Shown: positions 1 to 9,220, numbered from the stretch's first letter. The stretch is DNA of 64,000 bases from Neobacillus niacini (GCF_023715415.1 NZ_JAMBOB010000001.1:62001-126000); one strand, 5' to 3'. Notes: generated by a model from the letters alone, not told the origin. Numbers and translations are program-made.

Positions 1-60
1 AGTATATTAGTAGATTCTTTGTTTTGGTTCTAAAAATTATTTATGGAGGATGGTGGCTTA

Positions 61-1395
61 ATGTATAAAATGAGACGTTTTTTTTCGGTCCTATTGATTT
101 TGTTGTTAAGTTTCTCATTAGCAGCATGTAACAGTGATGCTGGAACTGAAGCTAAAAATACGGATAAAGGTGAAAAAAAGAGTGGTGAAAAAGTAGAAAT
201 CCGGTTCGCCTGGTGGGGAAGTTCTGAACGGGATAAAAAGTATAATGAAATCCTGGATTTATATGAAGAGCAGAATCCAAATGTAAAAGTTATCAGAGAA
301 CCTACAAGCTGGAATGATTATTGGACGAAGCTTGCAACTCAAGCTGCAGGTGGTAACCTGCCGGATGTTTTTGGCCTTCATTTAAATCTTTATGGAGGTG
401 AATATTTCACAAAAAATGTTCTGGAACCGCTTGATACATATGTAAAAAGTGGAACCATCAGCACAGAAGGATGGGATCAGTCTGTTCTCGATGCAGGGAA
501 ATATAAAGGTAATTTATATGCTCTAGCAAAAGGTGTAACTGTCGCAACTTATGTTACAAATATGAGCAAAATTGAGAGACTGGGCATAGAGCCGCCAAAA
601 GCTGATATAACCTATGATGAGTTCAAAGAGTATGCTCTAAAGATTAGAGCAAAACTACCAAAAGGTGAATATGTATTGGGAGACGATCCTACTGCACTTG
701 AGCATGGTCTTGAAGATTGGTCAAGAACAAGAGGTGGTTCATTTTTAACAGAGGATGGATCGGACCTTGGATTTACTAAGGAACTTCTCACTGAGTACTG
801 GACATATTGGTATGAGCTCAGGAAAGCTGGCATAATTCCTCCTGCTCAATTGAGTGCTGAACAAAAAGGCTTAACAGATGAAGCTAGTTTATTCGGAACC
901 GGGAAAGCAGTGTTCATTGATCGACCATTAAATCAGGCAAAATTATTTGCTAAATTGGTAGGCGAAGATCAACTGGTTGTATTGAGCCAACCAAGACTGG
1001 CAAATGGAAAAAACAAGAGAGGTGAACAACTCCAACTTCCGGCAATCGTAATGAGTAAAAATTCAAAAGTTAAAGAAGAAGCTGCAAAATTACTCAGCTG
1101 GTTTGTCAATGACTTAGAAGCTACAAAAATTTATAAGGCTGAAAATGGTATTCCTGGGACAGCTCCAGTCCGTGAAAATCTGAAACCTGTACTTGATCCG
1201 ATAGATGCAAAAGCAATAGAAGTAATGGAAAATATTACGAAGGATTCTCCTCCGACTACCCTTCGTCCAAGCGGCGCTGTTGAAGTGTTGTCAATCTATT
1301 TCCGATATGCCGAAATGGTCGCTTTTGAACAATTATCAATCAAAGATGCAGTAGATCAATTCTTTACGGAAGCACAAAAAGCATTGAATAAGTAG
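61..1395 (+). CDS. ABC transporter extracellular solute-binding lipoprotein (sugar type, family 1)
   Basis: Captures a sugar or sugar-derived ligand outside the membrane and delivers it to an ABC importer. Starting at 61 gives 444 residues with a basic N-terminus, a hydrophobic segment and a lipobox LAAC with Cys23, so it is a lipid-anchored protein. The mature part shows the usual family-1 pattern, including a WWG stretch soon after the signal and a long alpha/beta body. An in-frame ATG at 43 exists, but a GGAGG at 45-49 is placed to serve the ATG at 61. No permease or ATPase gene follows; the next gene is an RraA-like protein. Permeases may lie upstream of the window. Ligand unknown. Confidence 0.85.
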   Translation: MYKMRRFFSVLLILLLSFSLAACNSDAGTEAKNTDKGEKKSGEKVEIRFAWWGSSERDKKYNEILDLYEEQNPNVKVIREPTSWNDYWTKLATQAAGGNLPDVFGLHLNLYGGEYFTKNVLEPLDTYVKSGTISTEGWDQSVLDAGKYKGNLYALAKGVTVATYVTNMSKIERLGIEPPKADITYDEFKEYALKIRAKLPKGEYVLGDDPTALEHGLEDWSRTRGGSFLTEDGSDLGFTKELLTEYWTYWYELRKAGIIPPAQLSAEQKGLTDEASLFGTGKAVFIDRPLNQAKLFAKLVGEDQLVVLSQPRLANGKNKRGEQLQLPAIVMSKNSKVKEEAAKLLSWFVNDLEATKIYKAENGIPGTAPVRENLKPVLDPIDAKAIEVMENITKDSPPTTLRPSGAVEVLSIYFRYAEMVAFEQLSIKDAVDQFFTEAQKALNK

Positions 1396-1431
1396 TCTAT
1401 TCTAAAACATATTGAGGGAGAGAATAATATA

Positions 1432-2145
1432 ATGGAATACAGAGACCAACATTTGTTAGAAGAAATTAGAAAATGCCGCTTAGCAGATTTATCAGATGGA
1501 ATGGATGCATTAGGTTTAGTAAATAAAGGATCTATGTCAACAGATATGCGCCCACTTCGCCCTGGCATCTCATTTGCTGGGTACGCTTGGACAGTTAAGT
1601 TATCTAATAGTAATCAAGGATTCAAGCCAAGTGAAACAGTTGAGGAATATATAGAACAAAACAGAAAACAATGCAGAGAAATTTATTCTTTTGTAGGTGT
1701 AATGAAAGATGAGGATGTAACAGACCATGTATTAGTGGTTGATATGGATGGATACCCAGGCGGACTTCTTGGCTCCGAAAATATGATGAAGTTTCACTAT
1801 TGGGGCATGGCTGGCGCTGTCATCGATGGCGGATGCCGTGACTCTTATGAGTGTAATTTAGAAAATGTGAATGTATTCAGTACGAAACGTACCTACCACC
1901 ATGTATCAGGCCGAATGAAACTTGACGGCGTAAAAATTCCTGTAAATTGCGCAGGGGTAACAGTAAACCCTGGTGACATTGTCTGTGGGGATGATGATGG
2001 TGTATTAGTTATTCCAAGGGATAAAGCCGAAGATGTCCTTAAATTTGCAAGAGCAATCTTAGAAGCTGATCAGGTAATAAGAGCTGATCACTATAAAGCT
2101 CTTGGTTATGAGCCAGACGCTACGCTGAACAGATTAGGAAAATAA
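1432..2145 (+). CDS. RraA-like protein (HMG/CHA aldolase / dimethylmenaquinone methyltransferase-like fold)
   Basis: 237 residues of the RraA fold. The family motif appears as GGLLGSEN at about 110-117 and DGGCRD at 132-137, where the Arg and Asp normally bind the carboxylate and the divalent metal of 4-hydroxy-4-methyl-2-oxoglutarate-type substrates. Some relatives are metal-dependent aldolases or decarboxylases; others bind RNase E in species that have it. In this context, 36 bases after a sugar-binding lipoprotein, a catabolic aldolase or decarboxylase role is the better guess. A GAGGGAG ribosome site precedes the ATG, and a terminator hairpin follows about 55 bases after the stop. Exact reaction not determinable. 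Confidence 0.75.
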   Translation: MEYRDQHLLEEIRKCRLADLSDGMDALGLVNKGSMSTDMRPLRPGISFAGYAWTVKLSNSNQGFKPSETVEEYIEQNRKQCREIYSFVGVMKDEDVTDHVLVVDMDGYPGGLLGSENMMKFHYWGMAGAVIDGGCRDSYECNLENVNVFSTKRTYHHVSGRMKLDGVKIPVNCAGVTVNPGDIVCGDDDGVLVIPRDKAEDVLKFARAILEADQVIRADHYKALGYEPDATLNRLGK

Positions 2146-2200
2146 TGAAATAGAAATTCCTACTGGTCACTACGGTAAGTAAAATTAATGATGTTAAAGG

Positions 2201-2238
2201 CTCCCATGTTTACATGGGAGTCAATTTTCATTTTTAGG
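2201..2238 (+). terminator. Intrinsic terminator after the rraA-like gene
   Basis: Nine-base arms CTCCCATGT and ACATGGGAG enclose a two-base loop and are followed by a T-rich run. It closes the transcription unit that ends at 2145. Confidence 0.8.
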
Positions 2239-2552
2239 AATACTAAAGACCTGTTTCCTTCAAATCATTAATCTCTACAATTTGTCTCTCACTATGGATG
2301 ACTCTTTATATAACTTATGTAAATCTTAGAAACCTAGTCCTATATCATTTAATTTTCTCTAATAATATTTAAAAACATTTAATCCGTGACCAAGTTGTGA
2401 TCAATAGTATGACTTTACCAGGTCACTACTAAATGAAAAAAAGTAAAAGGGAGGTTCATTAAATCCCCCCTATTTAGAATAAATCAATAATGTAAAACTA
2501 AAGAATTAGAATCTAGCTAAGGCTAATTTCTTTTCAATTTTAGTTTAGAGGA
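2239..2552. other. Gene-free AT-rich stretch
   Basis: No open frame with a ribosome site, no repeat and no convincing hairpin was found here. It borders the decayed hydrolase fragment and is probably eroded sequence. Confidence 0.5.
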
Positions 2553-2678
2553 TTAAACTTTTATGTTTCTTTCCCACGACTGTGAGTTATTACTCATACC
2601 ATGTAGCAATACTAATAGTTTTCCACTTCCTTCCATTTCATAATAGATACTCAAGTCTCCTACTTGTACGTAAGGCAT
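2553..2678 (-). pseudogene. 5' remnant of an alpha/beta-hydrolase gene
   Basis: On the minus strand a good ribosome site (GGAGGG) precedes an ATG at 2678. The 41-codon frame reads like the first strand and nucleophile-proximal loop of an alpha/beta hydrolase: IYYEMEGSGK, then LLVLLHGMSNNSQSW, the typical HG oxyanion segment. The frame then ends in a stop and no later part of the fold (nucleophile elbow GxSxG, catalytic Asp/His) is found downstream. This is a truncated gene start and it encodes no enzyme. The fold assignment rests on the short HG motif and its spacing from the start. Confidence 0.6.
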
Positions 2679-2803
2679 ACTCCCATCCCTCCGACTTCAC
2701 ATAAGACAGTTAATATTCCACCGATTGTATTTCTTTTTAGGTAGAGTCCATCTGTTCAGCCAATGCTACATGAATCCACCCTACCTTTGCTGATGCACAA
2801 ATG

Positions 2804-2836
2804 ATAGACCTTTAGAAATTTTTTCTAAAGGTCTAT
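2804..2836. terminator. Perfect inverted repeat, terminator-like
   Basis: Arms ATAGACCTTTAGAAA and TTTCTAAAGGTCTAT pair over 15 bases with a short T loop. There is a T-rich tail on the plus side. No intact gene ends here on either strand, so it is probably left from a deleted gene. Confidence 0.5.
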
Positions 2837-3025
2837 ATTTTACGATGGTGTTGGAGCTCGATGGGAGCATCTATTGTGGGCTTCCTTTTAAATAATATTA
2901 CTTCAACTCCCTCAAACCCCAATTTCTGCTAAGATATGGGGCTTTTCTTCCGATTGTCTGCATAGTATGTAGACAAGGGTAAGTAATCTCTCAATGAAAA
3001 TAGTAAACCAGGAGGGAAAAACCTA

Positions 3026-3946
3026 ATGCAATTTATTGAAGATATTAATGAAGTGAAATTTAGTTTTTTGGAAAAACCGCCTGCGTCTTCGATGACATAT
3101 GCCTTTGTTTATGTTAATAATCACAACGAATACTATGCCGTTAAGAATGGTGAGCGTCTGTCCCGTAGTGAATTACGGATTGGCAAATATAAAAAGGTGT
3201 ATACCGTCAATATGCAGCAGCATACCATCATTTTCAAAGAGGAAGTCCCTTCGGCAACAAGAGGTAGAAGTTTTTTTGTCAACCTGTTTATCGATATTGC
3301 CGTTGAACACCCCGAACGCATAGTTCAACAAAATGCCGGTGAAATTGGCGGCATTATTAACAATTACCTGCCCTTCTGGGTGGAGTCGGAAGCACGATTT
3401 TATCCTATTGAAGAGGATCTGGGTTTTGCTCAGCATATAGAAGATTTTTTTCAAACTTCTCAATTAGTTAAGGTGTTAAGAGAAACTGGAATTGTGGTGC
3501 GGAATGTTCGTGTTTTGATCCGGCAAGGGTTTCGGGATCAGCGCCATAATGAGGCAATCGCCGATCTAGACAGGAACGCGGAACTATCTGCCTATCAAGA
3601 GGCGCTGGACTTGGAGGAAGCGCGCCGCATTTCGGCCGCAATTAAAGAAGCCCTACAAGCAGGTGATTTTATCACTGCTGGAAAGCTTGGAGAAAAGAAT
3701 GAAATGGCAAAGGTGTTAGTGAAATCGGAGTTTAACCAAAATCAAACCTTTAAAATTGAGGTAAACAAACAACTTTTAAACTTGATCAACGATCATTCGA
3801 TTGACCAGTTTGAGGCAGAACAAAGATTGGCCAAGCTAAAAAATCTGTTCCCCCACCTCCCCATCAATCCGGAAAACATCCATAGAAAAAAACAGATTTC
3901 TGGTCAAAAGAGAGAACTTCTATCCTACTTTAATAAAGGAGAGTAG
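3026..3946 (+). CDS. SPFH/band-7-like protein of unknown function
   Basis: 306 residues with no N-terminal signal or membrane segment. Residues about 55-110 carry a pattern seen in SPFH-type domains (a beta strand ending TIIFKEEVPSATRGRSFFV, then an amphipathic strand, then a DP-like HPERIV turn). It is followed by GIVVRNVRVLI and an Ala/Glu-rich helical region around 185-225 that may be coiled coil. The likeness to SPFH is inferred from pattern alone. A strong ribosome site (AGGAGGG) precedes the ATG. The gene is followed after 5 bases by a membrane protein with a C-terminal SH3-like domain, so the two probably act together at the membrane. No function is claimed. Confidence 0.5.
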   Translation: MQFIEDINEVKFSFLEKPPASSMTYAFVYVNNHNEYYAVKNGERLSRSELRIGKYKKVYTVNMQQHTIIFKEEVPSATRGRSFFVNLFIDIAVEHPERIVQQNAGEIGGIINNYLPFWVESEARFYPIEEDLGFAQHIEDFFQTSQLVKVLRETGIVVRNVRVLIRQGFRDQRHNEAIADLDRNAELSAYQEALDLEEARRISAAIKEALQAGDFITAGKLGEKNEMAKVLVKSEFNQNQTFKIEVNKQLLNLINDHSIDQFEAEQRLAKLKNLFPHLPINPENIHRKKQISGQKRELLSYFNKGE

Positions 3947-3951
3947 GAATT

Positions 3952-4686
3952 GTGGAATCCATTTTAAATCAGCTTTTTTGGATTTGGTCACTTGTCTCTG
4001 TCCTTCCTGAATGGTTGCGTATTTTTTTAGTCCTTTTTCTACTCATACACATTTCAAGGCTGATTTTGTTGTACATTTTTCCTCCCTTCTTTACCTTGTT
4101 ATGCCGTTTGTTGAGCGTAATGCTTTATCTCATTTCTTACCCAATCATGAAACTTCTCGCCTCGGTACAAAGAAGGAGGAGAGAAGCAGGGAAAGCTGGC
4201 TTACCTGTTTGGATGGAGTTCATTGAAGGTATGTTTTCCTTGTTTGAAAAGTTTTTAAACAAAATGATTGAGCTTTTCAGTAAACGGAAAAGAAATAAGA
4301 ACAGGATGAAAAGATGGACCTTCTATTCTGCCACAGCTTTAGTCATTTTGCTTACTGCGGCAATCATGAACAATCCAAATGAATGGTATACACAAAAATG
4401 GAAGAAAGCTGAGGTATGGTTAAACCAGGATCATGTGCACATTCAGGCATCCAAGGCTTCACCTGTTCAAAAAGAATTAATTTTAAATAAGATTTATAAA
4501 GATGGCGGAAATATTCGTGAAGCCCCAGAACTAACATCACCCCGTATATACACGATTACAACTAGAGAAACCCTGCAGTTTTTGAATGAAGAACAAGTAG
4601 ATTCCAAAGGAATTAAGTGGCTAAAAGTTCAAACACCAAGCGGGGTCAAAGGCTGGATTTCATCTTTGATTGTCCGGGAAAAATAA
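3952..4686 (+). CDS. Membrane protein with C-terminal SH3b-like domain
   Basis: Begins with GTG after an AAAGGAGAG ribosome site, 5 bases past the preceding stop. The N-terminal third is strongly hydrophobic with about two to three transmembrane segments (roughly residues 20-75). A basic, charged loop follows, then another membrane segment near 120-140. The C-terminal 75 residues resemble a bacterial SH3 domain: an NIREAPE motif, a central strand and a WLKVQTPSGVKGWI ending. Such domains usually bind peptidoglycan or peptides on the outer face. Coupled to the SPFH-like gene upstream. A terminator follows. Confidence 0.6.
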   Translation: MESILNQLFWIWSLVSVLPEWLRIFLVLFLLIHISRLILLYIFPPFFTLLCRLLSVMLYLISYPIMKLLASVQRRRREAGKAGLPVWMEFIEGMFSLFEKFLNKMIELFSKRKRNKNRMKRWTFYSATALVILLTAAIMNNPNEWYTQKWKKAEVWLNQDHVHIQASKASPVQKELILNKIYKDGGNIREAPELTSPRIYTITTRETLQFLNEEQVDSKGIKWLKVQTPSGVKGWISSLIVREK

Positions 4687-4710
4687 TCTAATTAATAAAA
4701 CCTAAATAAG

Positions 4711-4750
4711 GAGAGTTGACTCAATATGAATAGTCTACTCTCTTTATTTA
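4711..4750 (+). terminator. Intrinsic terminator of the SPFH-like/SH3 unit
   Basis: Arms GAGAGTTGAC and GTCTACTCTC pair with one mismatch and are followed by a T-rich tail. Confidence 0.75.
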
Positions 4751-4771
4751 TTAAACTTCCCCATTCTTATA

Positions 4772-4999
4772 TTGAGATTAGGTGTTAGCTTCGGGCCAGA
4801 CTTCTCTAACAAAAATGATCCCTATGTATTAAGCGGCGAAATCGTTTCTATTGAAATAATAAATTACGAACAGGAAAAAATAAGTGTAGGTTGGGTACGC
4901 TCTGAGAATAATCATATTTCTATTAACACAAAAAAATTTTTAGAGCATTTTAAGTTCCACTTCCGAATGATGACACATTCATCTCATAATGATAAATAA
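4772..4999 (+). CDS. Small hypothetical protein, possibly a gene fragment
   Basis: A 75-codon frame beginning with TTG; no clear ribosome site is visible upstream. The residues have normal protein composition, with a segment IVSIEIINYEQEKISVGWV that looks like a beta hairpin. A strong terminator sits 10 bases after the stop, which supports a transcribed gene end here. It may be the 3' part of a gene whose start was lost, since the preceding terminator lies just upstream. I do not recognise the family. Confidence 0.35.
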   Translation: MRLGVSFGPDFSNKNDPYVLSGEIVSIEIINYEQEKISVGWVRSENNHISINTKKFLEHFKFHFRMMTHSSHNDK

Positions 5000-5008
5000 A
5001 CTAAAAAC

Positions 5009-5038
5009 TCCCTTCCTAAAATGAAGGGAGCTTTCTTT
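5009..5038 (+). terminator. Intrinsic terminator
   Basis: Stem CTCCCTTC / GAAGGGAG with a six-base loop and a T-rich tail, just after the small frame ending at 4999. Confidence 0.8.
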
Positions 5039-5221
5039 ATGGGACTATGTTATTAACTTTATTAACGTTTTATAGTATATAAACTTAAAAATCCTTTCAT
5101 ATCACTCAAAAACAAAATTCCAATTAACGGAAGTTCCTCTCTACAAATAATAAAATAAAACAGCCTGAGTTCTAGATTGGCGCTGTGTTATTGATTGACT
5201 CATTCCTGAAGGTGAAATAAA

Positions 5222-5296
5222 TTATTTTTCTGCTGCTTTTGTAATGGACATCTCATTCGCAACATTGACAATATACTCCATTTGTTCAAAATTCAT
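5222..5296 (-). pseudogene. 5' remnant of a LysR-type regulator gene
   Basis: A minus-strand ATG at 5296 follows a GAGGTGATA ribosome site. The 24-residue frame MNFEQMEYIVNVANEMSITK continues AAEK and then stops. This is the classical LysR start, where a first helix (Q-L-x-Y-F/I-xxVaxxxSxTxAAExL) opens the winged helix. The stop comes exactly where the next Leu would be expected, and no rest of the protein follows. Short evidence, but the pattern is characteristic. Confidence 0.5.
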
Positions 5297-5364
5297 TCTA
5301 TCACCTCAACTTCAGCTGATCCGATCCACATTATGATCGATGAAAAACATTTTACACTTGATTT

Positions 5365-5916
5365 TTATTCTCCACCAGACACTGGTTCTGCATGAAAATA
5401 TTCTTCCAGTGTAATTCCTATGTTCATAATTTTTAGAGCAATCGATTTACCAACATAACGTAGGTGCCAAGGCTCATATTGATAACTAGTAATGGTTTTT
5501 TTTCCTTTAGGATATCGAATAATAAAGCCGTAACCCGATGCATTCTCCTCTATCCAAATGGCCTCTTTTGTCCCTCCGAAGCAGTCTTCTGCAGGACACT
5601 TGCCATCTCCTCCGGTAACATCGATTGCAAGACCGGTTTCATGTTAACTTTCTGGCAGCTTATGTAGGTTATTTACGAGAACAGAAATACTCTCTGGGTT
5701 AGCGTCAACATGGATATTGCCTTCATTCTGTTTTGCATGAACAGACGATGTTGATTCAGGTTTGCTTTGATTGGAAAGAGTTGACTCAGGTTTGTTTTTT
5801 GTATCTAGAAACATGTCTGTATAGCCAGTTAATATCACTGCTAATATAATGATGCAGTCCCTGATTAATAATCTATCCAATTTGAACACATCCATAATAA
5901 AAACTTTATACATCAA
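5365..5916 (-). pseudogene. VanY-type D-alanyl-D-alanine carboxypeptidase gene with internal deletion
   Basis: Two halves of a peptidase M15B protein lie in one frame on the minus strand. The 5' half (5916-5644) has an N-terminal membrane anchor, a Ser/Pro/Glu-rich linker and the family's NNLHKLPES segment. The 3' half (5643-5365) starts with HETGLAIDVTGG, which carries a zinc His and Asp, and continues to YEPWHLRYVG with the catalytic Glu and a zinc His. Between them intact members have roughly 80-100 residues (the RSYxxQ region and the Ser before HxTG). Here they are replaced by an in-frame TAA at 5644-5646. The active-site elements are intact but the protein cannot be made. Confidence 0.8.
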
Positions 5917-6397
5917 TTAATTTTAAATTAACAGGTTAAATTTTATCATGGTGCCTTTCGTTTAATGAACTCCAGAAAACTTAATATGTTATGAAGTAAG
6001 GCTTAAAATGACCAACCTTTAACATCAAAGTACCTTGTCCACTTTGCTTCAAGTCTATTAATTTAGTGGCTATTAATTATTTTAATCTGTCTCTGTGCCT
6101 TCAGCTCAAAAAAATATAGGCTGCCGTAGCAGCCAATATTCTTAAATTTAGGTACACGATAGTGCGATAAGAATGCTTTTCAATTTGATTAAGTTAAAAA
6201 CCTTAGGAAGAAAAAATTTCAACCAAACATGAGAATCCAATGATTCATTGTGGGATTTAAGAATCCTACCTTTTTGAGTCTTACTGTTTATTTATCGATA
6301 ATCGGTTAATTTTAACATAAAAAGTAAATAATACACTCAATCTATTCAAAAACGTCTCTAATGAAAATACTTCTAAACATTTATAGGAGAGGTTTTT
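5917..6397. other. Intergenic region before the germination operon
   Basis: Holds one hairpin (6112-6139) oriented as a minus-strand terminator and a short minus-strand open stretch ending just before it. I see no recognisable gene. The plus-strand end must contain the promoter of the ger operon, but no convincing sigma-G or sigma-A boxes could be assigned by eye. Confidence 0.4.
6112..6139 (-). terminator. Terminator-like hairpin on the minus strand
   Basis: Core GGCTGC / GCAGCC with extra AATAT / ATATT arms. On the minus strand it is followed by a run of T. No intact minus-strand gene precedes it, so it probably belonged to a lost gene. Confidence 0.5.
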
Positions 6398-6523
6398 ATG
6401 TTCAAGAAAATTATTTCTCTAATACCGGAATATATCATTTTCGTACAAGCATTTATTACCTTTATAGTTCCACTTGGATTTTTTAAATTTTTCAAATGGA
6501 TTCATTCTTTAGAGAAAGAGTGA
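6398..6523 (+). CDS. 41-residue membrane peptide leading the gerA-type operon
   Basis: An ATG at 6398 follows a clear AGGAGAGG ribosome site. The peptide has a basic start (MFKK), one hydrophobic segment of about 20 residues (roughly 10-30) and a charged tail ending HSLEKE. Its stop is 6 bases before the GTG of the GerA subunit, so translation is probably coupled. Small membrane peptides (GerD-independent 'D-subunit'-like proteins) occur with some germinant receptor operons. Whether this belongs to that class is inference from position and topology. Confidence 0.6.
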   Translation: MFKKIISLIPEYIIFVQAFITFIVPLGFFKFFKWIHSLEKE

Positions 6524-6529
6524 TGATTA

Positions 6530-8095
6530 GTGAAATGGCGGAAGTTAAACAAAAACCGGATGAAGATTGAAGAATCTGCAAAAAAAGCAAAACAGGATAA
6601 ACAGCCATTTCAAGAATCTATAAAAGAAATGACTGGCAATCTTACGGCTGATTTGAATCTAATTCGCAAAGAGATTGGGCATAATTCAGATGTAGAATTT
6701 CGTGAGTTTCAAATGGGAACAACGGGTATTCGTATTGCCGTTGTTTTTATAGATGGGTTGGCAGATGCGGATGTAATTAATAAACATATTTTAGTTGATT
6801 TCATGTCGGCTTCACCAAAAGAAACTGGCCATCCACTAAAAAACTCCTCCTTAAAAGAGTATATTAAAAACCAAACCCTTTCTGTATGCGGCTTAAATGA
6901 AGTTCATACTCTTAATGATATAACCTCCGGAGTAATGTTTGGTTCAATTGCGATTTTAGTGGATGGTCTAGAAGACGTTTTCATGGTTGGCGGCGCTAAA
7001 GCTAAAACAAGAAATATTGATGAGCCGCCTACTGAGGCATTGGTACGTGGACCCAGGGTAGGTTTTATTGAAAATTTAAAAGATAATACAGCTCTTCTAC
7101 GGCGGCACGGCAAAGATCAAAACTTATCCATAATCAGCTTTCAGGTAGGAGAACGGTCCAAAAAAGAACTAGTCATTACCTATATGAAGGATATTGTGAA
7201 CCCACATATATTAGAAGAGGTTAAGCAGCGGATTGATAAAATAAAAATTGATGATGTACATGACTCTAGTTATATTGAACAATTAATTGAAGATAATTTT
7301 TTAAGTCCATTCCCTCAAGTGCAAAGTACAGAACGACCTGATCGTGTTATGAGTGCTTTGATGGAAGGAAGGATAGCTTTACTGTTGGACGGCTCACCTT
7401 TTGCCTTAATTGTTCCTGTTACCTTCCATATGTTGTTGCAGTCACCTGAGGACTATTACGAAAGATGGATGGCTGCGACTTTAATTCGTATATTACGTTA
7501 TTTTGCAGCCTTTATTGCTTTATTTGTTCCTTCTTTATATATTGCTTTTATTTCCTTTCATCCGGGATTAATTCCAACCAAGCTCATTTTTTCCATTGCA
7601 GCCACCAGAGAGGGAGTTCCTTTCCCCCCTCTAATTGAGGCACTCATAATGGAAGTATCTATAGAAGTATTAAGAGAAGCCGGGCTTCGTTTACCAAAAC
7701 CAATTGGACAATCGATAGGGATCGTTGGCGGTTTAATCATTGGCGAAGCAGCAGTGCAAGCAGGAATAGTTAGTCCAATCATGGTTATCGTAGTCGCTGT
7801 CACGGCCATATCTTCATTCACGCTCCCGCATTATAATGTAGGGATTGCATTAAGAATTCTTCGTTTTGCCTCAATGCTATTTGCTAGTGTGTTTGGATTA
7901 TATGGAGTCGTTCTGTTCTTCCTGTTCCTATGCAGCCATTTGGTCAGACTTAAAAGTTTTGGCATTCCATATGTGAGCCCTGCTGTTTCATATAGATTGG
8001 ATGATTGGAAGGATTTCATAATACGGGTCCCCCTATTCCTGATGAAACGCCGTCCAAAACTGTTGCATCCAAAAGATTCAGTAAGAAAAAGGTAA
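6530..8095 (+). CDS. Spore germinant receptor subunit A (GerA family)
   Basis: 521 residues, the A subunit of a nutrient-sensing germinant receptor in the inner membrane of the spore. A soluble N-terminal domain (about 1-290) is followed by the membrane domain, in which a hydrophobic block starts near 325 and includes the conserved [22 protein letters not shown] motif region and [10 protein letters not shown]. Length fits the family (about 480-530). The GTG start has only a weak purine-rich upstream site, consistent with coupling to the small peptide before it. An alternative ATG lies 9 codons in. It is followed 24 bases later by the B subunit. Confidence 0.93.
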   Translation: MKWRKLNKNRMKIEESAKKAKQDKQPFQESIKEMTGNLTADLNLIRKEIGHNSDVEFREFQMGTTGIRIAVVFIDGLADADVINKHILVDFMSASPKETGHPLKNSSLKEYIKNQTLSVCGLNEVHTLNDITSGVMFGSIAILVDGLEDVFMVGGAKAKTRNIDEPPTEALVRGPRVGFIENLKDNTALLRRHGKDQNLSIISFQVGERSKKELVITYMKDIVNPHILEEVKQRIDKIKIDDVHDSSYIEQLIEDNFLSPFPQVQSTERPDRVMSALMEGRIALLLDGSPFALIVPVTFHMLLQSPEDYYERWMAATLIRILRYFAAFIALFVPSLYIAFISFHPGLIPTKLIFSIAATREGVPFPPLIEALIMEVSIEVLREAGLRLPKPIGQSIGIVGGLIIGEAAVQAGIVSPIMVIVVAVTAISSFTLPHYNVGIALRILRFASMLFASVFGLYGVVLFFLFLCSHLVRLKSFGIPYVSPAVSYRLDDWKDFIIRVPLFLMKRRPKLLHPKDSVRKR

Positions 8096-8119
8096 CAGTT
8101 GGAAAGGAGTTGACAAATT

Positions 8120-9220
8120 ATGACGTCCGGTCCTTTAGATCGAATAACATCTTATCAAGCAGTAATGTTTATCACAAATTTTATTCTCGGTGCAGGGACT
8201 CTAACGCTCCCCAGAACCACGACAGAGAAAATCAACACTCCCGATTCTTGGATTGCAGTAATTGTTAGTGGATTAATTATTTCTCTTATAGCAGTAATAA
8301 TATTAAAACTATGCCAAAGATACCCGAACGAAACTTTCTATCAATTTAATCAAAAACTACTTGGGAAATGGGTAGGATTGCTGCTAAGTTTAACAGTTAT
8401 CTGCTATTATATTGTGTTGTCCGCATATGAGGTTCGAACTATGGCTGAAACTACACGATTATTCTTACTTCAAGGAACTCCAACATGGGCTATTATAATG
8501 CCATTTTTGTGGATAGGTCTATACTTAGTTCAAGGCGGGGTAAATGCCATTGCTCGGTTATTAGAAATTATTTTTCCAATTACGGTTCTTTTATTTCTTT
8601 TGGTCATGTTTTTAGGCATCGAATTATTTGAGGTTGATAATTTACGTCCGGTGTTAGGATCGGGGGTTAAGCCCGTCTTTAAGGGGTTAACAACCTCTTC
8701 TCTTTCCTTTGCAGGCTTTGAAATTCTCCTATTCATTTATATGTTCATGAAAGAAAAAAACAACATAACAAAGGTTCCATTAGTTGGAGTTGGAATACCC
8801 ATTATCTTTTATACCATTACAGTGGTAATCGTAATAGGTTCCATTTCAGTAGACGCAGTAGTGTCACAAACATGGCCTGTACTTACATTTATTCGAAGCT
8901 TTGAAATCACAGGTCTTTTATTTGAACGGTTTGATTCCCTCATACTTGTCATTTGGATTATGCAAATATTCGCTTCGTATGTCATTGCTTTATTTATTGC
9001 TACTCTAGGATTAAATCAGATTTTTCCGAAAAGTACTCATGCATTTATTTATAGTTTAATACCTCTCATTTATTTAGTTTCTATGATACCCAAAAATATA
9101 AATGAAGTGTTTAAAATGGCAGAAATGATTGGTAATTTAGCCCTTTATTTATTTTTTATTATGCCACTGTTCCTATTCATTATCTCAAAGGTGAAGGAAA
9201 GAAAATATGAAAAAATGTAA
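8120..9220 (+). CDS. Spore germinant receptor subunit B (GerB family, APC-type transporter fold)
   Basis: 366 residues with about ten transmembrane segments, the B subunit that probably holds the nutrient pocket. Family members resemble amino-acid permeases of the APC superfamily. The N-terminus carries ITSYQAVMFITNFILGAGTL, the typical unwound first helix with its small-residue GAG turn. A GGAAAGGAG ribosome site lies before the ATG. Its end overlaps the start of the C subunit by 14 bases, a standard arrangement in ger operons. Length is normal. Confidence 0.93.
   Translation: MTSGPLDRITSYQAVMFITNFILGAGTLTLPRTTTEKINTPDSWIAVIVSGLIISLIAVIILKLCQRYPNETFYQFNQKLLGKWVGLLLSLTVICYYIVLSAYEVRTMAETTRLFLLQGTPTWAIIMPFLWIGLYLVQGGVNAIARLLEIIFPITVLLFLLVMFLGIELFEVDNLRPVLGSGVKPVFKGLTTSSLSFAGFEILLFIYMFMKEKNNITKVPLVGVGIPIIFYTITVVIVIGSISVDAVVSQTWPVLTFIRSFEITGLLFERFDSLILVIWIMQIFASYVIALFIATLGLNQIFPKSTHAFIYSLIPLIYLVSMIPKNINEVFKMAEMIGNLALYLFFIMPLFLFIISKVKERKYEKM

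Noticed and set aside
612..833. Antisense open frames under the first gene and under most large genes
   Set aside because: They lack ribosome sites, overlap strong coding genes and have no family features.
6140..6300. A minus-strand open stretch of about 33 codons before the hairpin at 6112-6139
   Set aside because: No start with a ribosome site and no recognisable domain; may be a gene end but cannot be supported.
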